Source: Polyangium jinanense
Lineage (GTDB): Bacteria > Myxococcota > Polyangia > Polyangiales > Polyangiaceae
DNA: 64,000 nucleotides
Direction of reading: 5' to 3'
NCBI RefSeq assembly: GCF_028435365.1
Contig: NZ_JAGTJJ010000007.1
Coordinates: 341,312 to 405,311, forward strand
Each line of letters opens with the position of its first letter. The stretch's first letter is position 1. Below are positions 34,086 through 42,699 of the stretch, piece by piece. The translations under genes were made by a program, and so were the position numbers. The notes beneath the pieces are model-generated. The model was not told the DNA's origin and searched no databases. It saw only the letters and a program-made list of their open reading frames with translations.

Positions 34086-35780
34086 ATGGCCTTCTACCAA
34101 GCTCCCCCCGAGATCGGCAACCAGTACGACGACGACCGTGTTCTCCGCTCGTACTTGAAGCGTGTGTTCCCGTCCGACGTCCTCCGCGAAGCCGAGCCGA
34201 GCCTCCGCGAGATGGGCGAGCTCGCCGGCGGCGAGCTCTACCGGCTGCAGCTCGAAGACCGCCTGAACGAGCCCAAGCTGACGCAGTGGGACGCGTGGGG
34301 GCATCGCGTCGATCAGATCGAGGTGACGCAGGTCTGGAAACGTGCCGCGCGGATCGCCGCCGAAAAAGGCGTGGTCGCGACGGGCTACGAAAAGCGGAGC
34401 GGCGACGTGTCCCGCGTGCACCAGTTTGCCCTGGTGTACCTCTTCGATTCCTCGACCGACGTGTACACCTGTCCGCTCGCGATGACGGACGGCGCGGCCA
34501 AGACGCTGCTCACGCACCGCGACGTGCGCGACGAGAACGATTTCGCGGCGAGGGCATTCGCGCGCCTGACGAGCCGTGATCCGGCAAAGGCCTGGACGAG
34601 CGGGCAATGGATGACGGAGCGGACCGGCGGGAGCGACGTGGGGCTCTCCGAGACGGAGGCGCGGAAGGACGCGGACGGGAATTTTCGGCTGTATGGGACG
34701 AAATGGTTCACCTCGGCGACGACGTCGCAGATGGCGCTGACGCTGGGCCGCCCGGAGGGCAATCCGCCCGGCGGCCGCGGGCTCGCGCTGTTTTACGTGG
34801 ACGTCTTCGGGCCGGACGGGCGGATGAATGGGATCCAGGTCAATCGGCTGAAGGACAAACTCGGGACCCGGAAGGTGCCGACGGCGGAGCTGACGCTGGC
34901 CGGGGCCTTGGCCATGCCGGTGAAGGGGCTCGCGGACGGGATCCGGAACATCTCGCCGATGCTGAACGTGACGCGCACGTGGAATGCGGTCTGCGCGGCG
35001 GCGGGGATGCGGCGCGGCATTGCGCTCGCCCGTGATTATGCGCGTCGCCGCGTGCAGTTCGGCGCGCCGCTTTCGGACAAGCCTTTGCACATCGACACGC
35101 TCGCCGATCTCTCGGCCGAGGCTGAGGGCGCTTTCCACCTCGCGTTCCGCGCCGTCGAGCTGCTCGGGCGCGAGGAGGCGGGTACGATCACGGAGTCGGA
35201 GGCGCGCCTTTTGCGCCTCGTGACGCCACTCGCGAAGCTCACGACGGGCAAGCAGGCGGTCACGGTGCTGAGCGAGGTGCTCGAATGCTTCGGCGGCGCC
35301 GGGTACGTGGAGGACACGGGGATCCCGCGCATCTATCGTGATGCGCAGGTGTTGCCGATCTGGGAAGGCACGACGAACGTGCTCTCGCTCGATACGCTGC
35401 GCGCCCTGCAAAAAGAGGGGCCGCTCGAGGATCTGCTCGCCGACATTCGAGCGCTCGTGTCGACGGCGCCGGACGACGCGCTCCGGCGGGCGGGCGAGGG
35501 GGCGCTTTCGGCGGCGACGCACGCGGCGCGGTGGCTCGCCGAGACGTTCCAGAAGGATCCGCTCGGGGTCGAGGCGGGCGCGCGGCGCTTCGCGCTGACG
35601 CTCGGCCGCGCCTACGAGCTCGCGCTGCTCGTGCGGCACGCGTCGCACGCGCTCGCGCACGAGAACGACGGCCGCCCGAGGGCGGCGGCGCTGCGGTTTT
35701 ATACGCGCGGGGTGGATCTCGTGCGGGACGAGGAGGATCGCGCGCTCGCCGCCGCGCTCGCCAACGACGTCGCGTTCTGA
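34086..35780 (+). CDS. acyl-CoA dehydrogenase, AidB-like long form
   Basis: 564 residues, longer than the 380-400 of standard members and like the AidB/FadE-type branch. MTERTGGSDVG (FAD and substrate loop), the R-x6-F helix in YARRRVQFGAPLSDKP and IYRDAQVLPIWEGTTNVLSLD at the C-terminal flavin site are visible. It should oxidise an acyl-CoA (aliphatic or aryl-side-chain) with an electron-transferring flavoprotein. It is followed after five bases by a CoA ligase, which probably supplies its substrate. Confidence 0.9.
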   Translation: MAFYQAPPEIGNQYDDDRVLRSYLKRVFPSDVLREAEPSLREMGELAGGELYRLQLEDRLNEPKLTQWDAWGHRVDQIEVTQVWKRAARIAAEKGVVATGYEKRSGDVSRVHQFALVYLFDSSTDVYTCPLAMTDGAAKTLLTHRDVRDENDFAARAFARLTSRDPAKAWTSGQWMTERTGGSDVGLSETEARKDADGNFRLYGTKWFTSATTSQMALTLGRPEGNPPGGRGLALFYVDVFGPDGRMNGIQVNRLKDKLGTRKVPTAELTLAGALAMPVKGLADGIRNISPMLNVTRTWNAVCAAAGMRRGIALARDYARRRVQFGAPLSDKPLHIDTLADLSAEAEGAFHLAFRAVELLGREEAGTITESEARLLRLVTPLAKLTTGKQAVTVLSEVLECFGGAGYVEDTGIPRIYRDAQVLPIWEGTTNVLSLDTLRALQKEGPLEDLLADIRALVSTAPDDALRRAGEGALSAATHAARWLAETFQKDPLGVEAGARRFALTLGRAYELALLVRHASHALAHENDGRPRAAALRFYTRGVDLVRDEEDRALAAALANDVAF

Positions 35781-35785
35781 CGAGG

Positions 35786-37618
35786 ATGTTCATGGAGAAG
35801 GCCGCCCGCCTCGAATTCGCGCCGCCGGAGGTCGTCGTGACGAACCTGCCGGGCGGAGGCATGATCCTGCGCTCGCCGAGGCCGCTCCCGGCTTATCCGC
35901 GGCACCTCGGCGAGCTGCTTTACGCCTGGGCGGATCTGGCGCCGGATCGGGTGTTTCTTGCCGAACGGGAAGCGTCCGGGGGCGTGCGTCAGGTGACGTA
36001 TGGCGAGGCGGCTGCGGTCGCGGCATCGATCGGCGAGGCGCTCGCGCGGCGGGATCTCTCCGCCGCGCGGCCGATCGTGATCCTGAGCGAGAATGGCATC
36101 GATCACGCGCTGCTCGCGCTCGGGGCGATGCTCGTGGGCGTGCCCGTGTGTCCGGTGTCGCCGGCGTATGCGTTGCTCTCGCGTGATTACGAAAAGCTGC
36201 GGTACATCCTCGGCCTCGTGAAGCCGGGCCTCGTGTATGCGCGGGACGAGGGACGGTTTGGCCGGGCGCTCGGGGCGCTCGACCTCGGGGGCGCGGAGGT
36301 CGTGGTGTCCGAGGGCGGCTCGTCGGCGACGCAATTCGACGAGCTTTGCCGCGAGCTCGCGGGCGAGCGCGCGGGCCGCGCGATGGAGACGGTCGAGCCC
36401 GACACGGTCGCGAAGATCCTGTTCACCTCGGGATCGACGGGCGAGCCGAAGGGCGTGCTCAACACGCACCGTATGCTCTGCTCGAATCAGCAGGCGATCG
36501 TGGATGTCTGGCCATTTTTGCGGAAGAGGCCGCCGGTCGTCGTGGATTGGCTGCCCTGGAGCCATACGTTCGGGGGCAATCACAACTTCAACATGGTGCT
36601 GTTCCACGGCGGCACGCTCTTCATCGACGAGGGCCGCCCGATGCCCGAGCTCGTCGAGAAGACGGTACACAACCTGCGCGAGGTCGCGCCGACGCTGTAT
36701 TTCAACGTGCCGCGCGGGTTCGACGCGATTCTCCCGTACCTCGAAAACGACGCTGACCTGCGGGACCATTTCTTCCGGGAGCTCGACCTGCTCTTTTATG
36801 CGGCCGCCGCGCTGCCGCAGAGCACGTGGAAGCGGCTCGAAGAGGTGAGCCAAAAGGCGCGGGGCGAGCGCGTCACGATGGTCTCGGCCTGGGGCTCGAC
36901 GGAGACCTCGCCGATGGTGACGACGGTGCATTTTCCGATCGATCGCGCGGGCGTGATCGGCCTTCCCGCGCCCGGCTGCGAGCTCAAGATGGTGCCGAAC
37001 GGCAGCAAGCTGGAGATGCGCGTGCGCGGGCCGAACGTGACGCCCGGCTATTTCGGCCGCGAGGACCTCACGCGCGCGGCCTTCGACGAGGAAGGATTTT
37101 ACAAGATCGGCGATGCCGGCAGGCTCGCGGATCCGGGGGATCCGTCGAAAGGCATCGTCTTCGATGGCCGCGTGGCGGAAGATTTCAAGCTGACGAGCGC
37201 GACGTGGGTGCACGTGGGTCAGGTGCGGATCACGGCGATCGCCGCGGCGGCGCCCGTGATTCAGGACGCGGTGGTGGCGGGGCACGACCGGGACGAAATC
37301 GGCTTGCTCGTCTTTCCGAGCCTCGTCGGGTGTCGTTCGCTTTGCCCGGATGCAAAGGAAGAGCCGCTCGCATCCCTCGTCGAGCGGCCGGAGGTCCTTT
37401 CGCACCTCACGGCGGGCCTCCGCGTGTACAACGAGGCGCACCCCGGGAGCAGCACGCGAATCGCGCGGGTGATGTTCCTGGTCGAGCCGCCGAGCATCGA
37501 CGCCGGCGAGATCACCGACAAGGGGTACATCAACCAGCGCGCGGTCCTCACGCGCCGCGCAGGCCTGGTCGAGGCGCTCTACCGCGACGGCGAGCCGGGC
37601 GTGATCGTGATTCGGTGA
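35786..37618 (+). CDS. AMP-dependent acyl-CoA synthetase, feruloyl-CoA synthetase-like
   Basis: 610 residues. ATG 35786 is five bases after the dehydrogenase stop; ATG 35792 has the better-spaced GAGG. P-loop LFTSGSTGEPKGVLNTHRM, VDWLPWSHTFGGNHNFNM (distinctive for feruloyl-CoA synthetases), GSTETSPM, YKIGDAG and C-terminal EITDKGYINQRAVL with the catalytic Lys. It activates an aromatic or fatty acid to its CoA ester. With the dehydrogenase it forms a two-gene unit for side-chain oxidation of an acid. Confidence 0.9.
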   Translation: MFMEKAARLEFAPPEVVVTNLPGGGMILRSPRPLPAYPRHLGELLYAWADLAPDRVFLAEREASGGVRQVTYGEAAAVAASIGEALARRDLSAARPIVILSENGIDHALLALGAMLVGVPVCPVSPAYALLSRDYEKLRYILGLVKPGLVYARDEGRFGRALGALDLGGAEVVVSEGGSSATQFDELCRELAGERAGRAMETVEPDTVAKILFTSGSTGEPKGVLNTHRMLCSNQQAIVDVWPFLRKRPPVVVDWLPWSHTFGGNHNFNMVLFHGGTLFIDEGRPMPELVEKTVHNLREVAPTLYFNVPRGFDAILPYLENDADLRDHFFRELDLLFYAAAALPQSTWKRLEEVSQKARGERVTMVSAWGSTETSPMVTTVHFPIDRAGVIGLPAPGCELKMVPNGSKLEMRVRGPNVTPGYFGREDLTRAAFDEEGFYKIGDAGRLADPGDPSKGIVFDGRVAEDFKLTSATWVHVGQVRITAIAAAAPVIQDAVVAGHDRDEIGLLVFPSLVGCRSLCPDAKEEPLASLVERPEVLSHLTAGLRVYNEAHPGSSTRIARVMFLVEPPSIDAGEITDKGYINQRAVLTRRAGLVEALYRDGEPGVIVIR

Positions 37619-37721
37619 CGATTCGTGACGCAAGGTGTCACGTTTCGCGCGCACGTTTTTGGATCCCGTCGTTCGCGGTGGGGATTATGATGTCGGGCTC
37701 ACGAAGAAGGGAGCCCGGATC

Positions 37722-38048
37722 ATGTACGTTGCGCGTTGGCAGTTCACGACCCGGTTCGGTCGCAGGGACGAGTGTCTCAGGGTGCTGCGGAAATGGTACA
37801 TCGACGTGGCACAACGCATCGGTTGGCGGTCGCTGCGCGTCCTCTCCGGCAGCATCGGCGGGCCCGAATCGCAGGTCGAGCTCGAAGTGCAGATCGATAA
37901 CGTGGACGATCTCGAAGCCGCATGGCGCGATATGGCCGCCGTGCCGTACCACGCGGAGTACCAGAAGCAGCTCGCCGAGGTGATCGTGGACGGCACCGAG
38001 CGCTGGACGATCCACCGCGTGGCAGACCTGACGCCAGCGGAGAGCTGA
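37722..38048 (+). CDS. small protein with predicted alpha/beta-barrel dimer fold
   Basis: 108 residues from ATG 37722; longer N-terminal readings are rejected. Pattern: beta (MYVARWQFTTRF), helix (RDECLRVLRKWYIDVAQRIG), two strands, helix (NVDDLEAAWRDMAAV), strand (DGTERWTIHRV), resembling dimeric ferredoxin-like (NIPSNAP/ABM-like) proteins. Fold assignment is inference; function unknown. It may be cotranscribed with the ligase 103 bp upstream. Confidence 0.6.
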   Translation: MYVARWQFTTRFGRRDECLRVLRKWYIDVAQRIGWRSLRVLSGSIGGPESQVELEVQIDNVDDLEAAWRDMAAVPYHAEYQKQLAEVIVDGTERWTIHRVADLTPAES

Positions 38049-38054
38049 GCGGCG

Positions 38055-38333
38055 TTACGCGACGACTTCCTCCGGCGTCTTCGCCGCGAGGACCCGCGCC
38101 GTCCACTGATCGAGGGCGGCGGAGTCCGCAGCCTCGATACGAGCAACGACCGCCTGAGGCAACTCGCCGAAGCGAAGGCGCAGGAGCTGGAGCATCGTGC
38201 GACGTTGCCCGCGGAGGAGCCCCTCCTGGGCGCCTACTTGGAGCCCTTCCTGGCGTCCTTCCAGGCGTCCTTCCTGGCGCCCTTGCTCCTTGGCCTGGCG
38301 CTCCCACATGTCCATGATTTCCTGCGTGTTCAT
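38055..38333 (-). CDS. isolated Rpn/DUF4351-like C-terminal domain
   Basis: 92 residues from ATG 38333 (an earlier ATG at 38405 is possible). The Gln/Glu/Gly helix EGRQEGLQVGAQEGLLRGQR precedes LLRLRFGELPQAVVARIEAA and LDQWTARVLAAKTPEEV, which match the C-terminal part of Rpn-type transposase-like nucleases. The PD-(D/E)XK nuclease domain that normally precedes it is absent, so it is a stand-alone fragment, likely a deletion remnant. Confidence 0.6.
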   Translation of the reverse strand: MNTQEIMDMWERQAKEQGRQEGRLEGRQEGLQVGAQEGLLRGQRRTMLQLLRLRFGELPQAVVARIEAADSAALDQWTARVLAAKTPEEVVA

Positions 38334-38466
38334 GAGCAACTCCTCGTCCGTGGGGGTGACAGGGGCCGTCGCGGCGAACGTTCCACGCGAGGGGGATTTC
38401 GTCAAATGGGGTGTGTCGAGGCCAGGGTTCGTCTCGGAAAATTTGTGTTTGGCCTGGCGAAAATTT

Positions 38467-40023
38467 CTACGCCCGCAGCACCCACGCCGCCCGTCCCTTC
38501 GCCGTCGACGTCAGCTTGAGCTTCACGCGTTCCCCCGCGGCCCGTTTGTTACGGCGATCGAACAGCACCACCGTGCCGCCCGCGAGCTCCTCCGCGTCGA
38601 GCACCTCCTCCAAAAACCCCACCGCGCGTGCCTTGGCACCCGATTCTCCTTTTCGCCGCGAGACCAGGACGAACGCCTCGTGTTGCTCGTCCCCGCCCGC
38701 GAGCGGGACGCGCAGCACGACGTCGATCCGGCCGCGCGAGCCGCCCCAGCGGACGTCGACCCAGCCGCGGGGCTCGACCATTCGATACAGATAACCCAGG
38801 AAGACGAGCTCGGGCGCGACCGCCTCGTAGGCCACGTCCGTGACGAGGTGGCGAGCGTGTGTCTTGTAAAACAACGCGAATGCGTGGAGGAGCGTCTCGA
38901 CGTCGAGGGCGCCATCTGTCTTGTAAAACCGCGCCGGCTCGTCCGTGATGGCGCGCCCGACGCCCGAGGCGAGCAGGCGCGGGACGAGCGCGCGGTGGAT
39001 GCCGCTTTCGATACGCGCAGGGTCGTCCTCGGCGAGCAGGCCGAGGCTGCGCGCATAACGGATGTCGCCGCCCTGGGCCCGCGCCACGAGCGCCGTGCCC
39101 GCGAGGAGGGGCTCGACGACGCGGCGGACGCGTGGCTCGGCAAGGCGCGCGGCGAGGGCGTCGATCGGGGTCGTGCGGTGATCGACGAGGTGATGGATGG
39201 CCGCGCGGACGTGCGCTTCGCAAACGGTTTCAGCACGCGGGACGATCGTCACGAGCTCGCGGCCGAGCGCCTGCACGAGGAAGGGATGGCCCGCGGTCGC
39301 CTCCCGCGTGGCCCGGATCGCGGCCTCCTCGAAGGTTTGCCCCGTTTCGTGGGTGTGCTGCGCATACAGCGCGCGAATCTCGTCCTCGGTGAAGCTTCGA
39401 AGCGATTCGGGCGATAAGGCGGTCTCGAAGGGGCCCGTGAGGCCCGGACGAACGGGCGCGTCGCTTGCCGCCACGAAAGGTTCGAGGCGCAGGTCGCGCG
39501 TTCCGGAGAGAACCACGGACCACGGAAAGGCCGCGGGGCGACGCGGAAAGCCGATCTCGAGCTGGCGCAGGACCGTCCGGAGCGCGGCGCCGTGCAGCGT
39601 GTCCGCGCCGTCGAAAAAAAGGACGAGCGGGCGAGGACAAACCTGCGCCCAGGCCGAGAGCGCCGCCCAGAGCCGCGTGCCGTCCGCCGAGGCGGGGAAG
39701 GGCGGCGGGCGCAGCTCGGGCGGCAAATCGTGCTCCGCGGAGAGGCGGATCGAGGCGAGCAATGCCTCCTCCGCGCGCGCGACGTCGTCCCCGAGGGGCT
39801 CGCCGACCTCGGCGGAGACCACGAGCGCGGCATACCGATCCGACGCCAAGAGCTCGGCGGCGAGGGCGCGCAAGCTCGTGGTCTTGCCCGTGCGCCGCGG
39901 CGCGCGCACCAGGAAATACGCGCCTTCGTCGACGAGGCCGAGGCCCTCCGCGAGCCGCGGCGCCGCGGGCAGGTGATGGTGGCGCGCAGGATCACAAGGA
40001 CCCTCGGTGCTGAAGGTGCGCAT
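38467..40023 (-). CDS. AAA/STAND-like ATPase with degenerate C-terminal nuclease-like domain
   Basis: 518 residues. The opening FSTEGPCDP ... AYFLVRAPRRTGKTTSL (Walker A) and LVLFFDGADTL (Walker B) follow the prokaryotic AAA ATPase family that begins with a phrase of this kind. The middle is helical (winged-helix and sensor regions). The C-terminus has GRIDVVLRVP and FVLVSRRKG, similar to a PD-(D/E)XK core but with the ExK part lost. Members often sit in accessory regions; a defence or regulatory role is possible but not shown. Confidence 0.72.
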   Translation of the reverse strand: MRTFSTEGPCDPARHHHLPAAPRLAEGLGLVDEGAYFLVRAPRRTGKTTSLRALAAELLASDRYAALVVSAEVGEPLGDDVARAEEALLASIRLSAEHDLPPELRPPPFPASADGTRLWAALSAWAQVCPRPLVLFFDGADTLHGAALRTVLRQLEIGFPRRPAAFPWSVVLSGTRDLRLEPFVAASDAPVRPGLTGPFETALSPESLRSFTEDEIRALYAQHTHETGQTFEEAAIRATREATAGHPFLVQALGRELVTIVPRAETVCEAHVRAAIHHLVDHRTTPIDALAARLAEPRVRRVVEPLLAGTALVARAQGGDIRYARSLGLLAEDDPARIESGIHRALVPRLLASGVGRAITDEPARFYKTDGALDVETLLHAFALFYKTHARHLVTDVAYEAVAPELVFLGYLYRMVEPRGWVDVRWGGSRGRIDVVLRVPLAGGDEQHEAFVLVSRRKGESGAKARAVGFLEEVLDAEELAGGTVVLFDRRNKRAAGERVKLKLTSTAKGRAAWVLRA

Positions 40024-40086
40024 GGGCGAGGCGCAGGATATCGAAGGCGGCCCGGGCCGAGAAGCCTCGGGGCCCGGCGCGGATCG

Positions 40087-41505
40087 TCAGCTGAAGATCG
40101 CGCGGAAGAGCAGGAAAAACAGCGCGGAGAGCGTCATCGAGGCGGGCAGCGTGAGCACCCAGGCGAGGCCGATGTTCCGCACCGTCGAGCCCTGCAGGCC
40201 CGAGCGCTGCGCCACCATCGTGCCGGCGATGCCCGAGGAGAGGACGTGCGTCGTGCTCACCGGGAGCCCGAGCCACGCCGAGACGCCGATCGTGCTCGCC
40301 GCGACGATCTCCGCCGACGCGCCCTGCGCGTACGTGAGGTGGCTCTTGCCGATCTTCTCGCCGACCGTCACGACGATGCGCTTCCAGCCGAACATCGTGC
40401 CGATGCCGAGCGAGAGCGCGATCGCCACGAGGACCCAGTTCGGCGCGTACTCCGTGAGCGCACGCAGGGCCTTGCGCTCCTCCGCGAGCTTCTTCGTCTC
40501 CGCGGGCGTGAGGCCGAGGTGGCCGCCCTTCTGCATGTTGTCGATGGACTTGTCCGCGAGCAGGAGATCCTGCCGGAACTTGAAGCGATCCATCGGCGCG
40601 ATTTCCTTCGCCGATTTGCGGCCGTCGAGGAACTGGTGGAGCTCGCCGAGGCGCACGAGCGTCTTCTCGGCCTCCACCTTGGAGTGCTGATCGTAGTGGT
40701 CGCGGACGAGCGCCGCGACGTTGTCCGTGGCGCGCAGCGTGCGCTCGAGCTCCGCGGGGCTCGCATCCATGTTGATCGCGAAGCCGGCCGGGACCAGGCC
40801 GATCAGGATGAGCATCACGAGGCCCACGCCCTTCTGGCCGTCGTTCGAGCCGTGGGCGAAGCTCACGGCCGCGCAGGTCGAGACGAGCAGGGCGCGGGTG
40901 CCGCGCGGCGGCGGCGCGTCCTTCGGCGGCGGCTCGAGCAGCGCCTTGTTCGTCGTGTAGCGCTTGATCAGGACGACGAGCAGCGCCGCGAGGCTGAAGC
41001 CGAAGAGCGGCGAGACGAGCAGCGCGATGCCGATGTCCGCGGCCTTGCTCCAGCTCACGCCGTCGCCGAACTTGTGGCCGGGCAGGAGCGAGTTGGCGAT
41101 GCCGACACCCAGAATCGCGCCGATGAGGGTGTGGGAGCTCGACGCGGGCAGGCCGAGGTACCAGGTGCCTAAGTTCCAGGAGATCGCCGCGAGCAGGAGG
41201 GCGAGCACCATCGCGAGCCCCGCGCCCACGCCGCTCGAGACGAGCAGCTCCACGGGCAAGAGCTTCATGATGCCCATGGCGACCGCGATGCCACCCGCGA
41301 AGACGCCGACGAAGTTGCAGAGGCCAGAGAGGACGACCGCGACGTGGGGCTTCAGGGAGTTCGTGTAGATGACCGTCGCGACCGCGTTGGCGGTGTCGTG
41401 AAAGCCGTTCACGAACTCGAAGCCGAGGGCGATCAAGAGGCAGAGGACGAGGAGCGCGCGCACCCCGTTGCCGAGCGACGGATCGAGAAGAGCCTCCATG
41501 AACAC
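40087..41505 (-). CDS. pit: inorganic phosphate transporter, Pit family
   Basis: 472 residues, about ten TM helices. Both family signatures are present: GFEFVNGFHDTANAVAT near residue 28 and VSFAHGSNDGQKGVGL in the middle, separated by a cytoplasmic loop; a second soluble insert (about residues 260-350, charged) precedes the last helices. It is a proton- or sodium-driven phosphate (metal-phosphate) carrier of the inner membrane. ATG 41505, or 41499. A PhoB-box-like promoter lies about 120 bp upstream. Confidence 0.93.
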   Translation of the reverse strand: MFMEALLDPSLGNGVRALLVLCLLIALGFEFVNGFHDTANAVATVIYTNSLKPHVAVVLSGLCNFVGVFAGGIAVAMGIMKLLPVELLVSSGVGAGLAMVLALLLAAISWNLGTWYLGLPASSSHTLIGAILGVGIANSLLPGHKFGDGVSWSKAADIGIALLVSPLFGFSLAALLVVLIKRYTTNKALLEPPPKDAPPPRGTRALLVSTCAAVSFAHGSNDGQKGVGLVMLILIGLVPAGFAINMDASPAELERTLRATDNVAALVRDHYDQHSKVEAEKTLVRLGELHQFLDGRKSAKEIAPMDRFKFRQDLLLADKSIDNMQKGGHLGLTPAETKKLAEERKALRALTEYAPNWVLVAIALSLGIGTMFGWKRIVVTVGEKIGKSHLTYAQGASAEIVAASTIGVSAWLGLPVSTTHVLSSGIAGTMVAQRSGLQGSTVRNIGLAWVLTLPASMTLSALFFLLFRAIFS

Positions 41506-41610
41506 GAGAGCCTTTCGGCGCCCCGGGGGCTGCTCATCCGCGCCATGACCCGAGGGGTCTCGCGCGTCGGAGACGCGGGGCGCCGTCTCCTTACAGGACC
41601 AAGCACCCGC

Positions 41611-41645
41611 ACGCTAGGTGCAGGTCCGTCACAGCACCGTGACAG
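41611..41645 (-). promoter_or_regulatory. PhoB-box-like promoter of pit
   Basis: On the minus strand CTGTCAC-GGTG-CTGTGAC (41645-41628) matches the Pho-box pattern of 7-bp direct repeats with 4-bp spacing. Eleven bases further is TAGCGT (41616-41611), at the normal -10 distance for PhoB-activated promoters. The 5' leader of roughly 100 bases holds GGCGCCCC / GGGGCGCC, able to form a stem. The site was recognised by eye. Confidence 0.5.
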
Positions 41646-41701
41646 AGGGGTGTCTGAAGAGTGGCTTTTCAGGTGAACGGACGTGTGTCGTGTCCTGGAT
41701 C

Positions 41702-42685
41702 TCAACGCGCCGGCGGGCGTTTGTGCTGGGCGGCCTCCCGGAAGGCGCGAATCCCGAGCGTCACGGCGTGATCTGGGCCGAGCTCGGCCTCCGCGAGGGG
41801 GAGCGCGCGGTCGTAAAGGGAGAGCGCTTCGTCCACCCGGCCCTTGGCTTCGAGGAGGTTTCCGAGGCGGACCAGGGTGGGACGGATCTCGGGCGGATCG
41901 GCGCCCGTCGCTCCAGCGTGGGCGGCGAGCGCGCGTCGGTAGAGGTCCTCGGCCTCGTCGGCGCGGCCCTCGGCCTCGACGAGGGTCGCGAGGTTGTGCT
42001 GCGCGAGCGCGAGGAGACTATCGACAGTCCGCGCGTCGGTTTCCGTGAGGATGCCGATCGCGCGCCGCAGGGAGCGCGCCGCGTCATCGCGACGGCCCGC
42101 CGCCGCGAGCACCGTGCCGAGGTTGTAGAGGGCCTCGGCCGCAGGGCGCGAGCGCGCGCCGAAGACACGTTCGGTGGTCGTGAGCGCGCGGGCGAGGAGG
42201 AGCTCGGCCTCCGCGGTTTGTTTTTGCTTGCCGAGGAGCAGGCCGAGCCGGCCGGCGACGTCGGCGATCGCGGCCTCGTCGGGGCTGCGCATGCGCTCGT
42301 ACCCCGCGAGGAGCCGGCGGTAGAGGCGGATCGTCGCGTCGAGGCGGCCGGCGCGCTCGTGGATCGCGGCCGCGAGCTCGTAGAGCTTCGGCAAGCGGGG
42401 CTCGGTGGGCGCGCCGGCGAGCGCCTCGGCGATTCGAATGGCCCGCGTGCAGGCGGCGAGCGCGTCCTCCGTGTGGCCCGCCGAGAGCCGCGCCGCAGCG
42501 ATCACATAGAGCGGCGTCGTGAGCTCGGCTGCCTCCTCGCCGAAGACCTCCTCCCCGATCAGGAGCGCTTCCGACGCCGCGGCCTCGGCCTCGGCGTTCT
42601 GCTTGCGTTCGAGCAGCGCGGGCAAGGCCGCGAGCTTGCGCTCGAACGCTCGTTTTCGCAGGGCCCGGCGGAGGCGACGCAGCAT
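41702..42685 (-). CDS. tetratricopeptide-repeat protein
   Basis: 327 residues from ATG 42685 (AAAGGAG upstream). Six to seven TPR-like units of 40-43 residues with the A-x3-LA...YRRAL pattern (LLARALTTTERVFG; EALYNLGTVLAAAGR; DLYRRALAAHAGATG; LSLYDRALPLAEAELG), like kinesin-light-chain TPRs. Likely a cytoplasmic protein-interaction scaffold. It starts 14 bp after the DUF885 gene and is probably cotranscribed with it. Confidence 0.83.
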   Translation of the reverse strand: MLRRLRRALRKRAFERKLAALPALLERKQNAEAEAAASEALLIGEEVFGEEAAELTTPLYVIAAARLSAGHTEDALAACTRAIRIAEALAGAPTEPRLPKLYELAAAIHERAGRLDATIRLYRRLLAGYERMRSPDEAAIADVAGRLGLLLGKQKQTAEAELLLARALTTTERVFGARSRPAAEALYNLGTVLAAAGRRDDAARSLRRAIGILTETDARTVDSLLALAQHNLATLVEAEGRADEAEDLYRRALAAHAGATGADPPEIRPTLVRLGNLLEAKGRVDEALSLYDRALPLAEAELGPDHAVTLGIRAFREAAQHKRPPAR

Positions 42686-42699
42686 GCGCTCGCTCCTTT

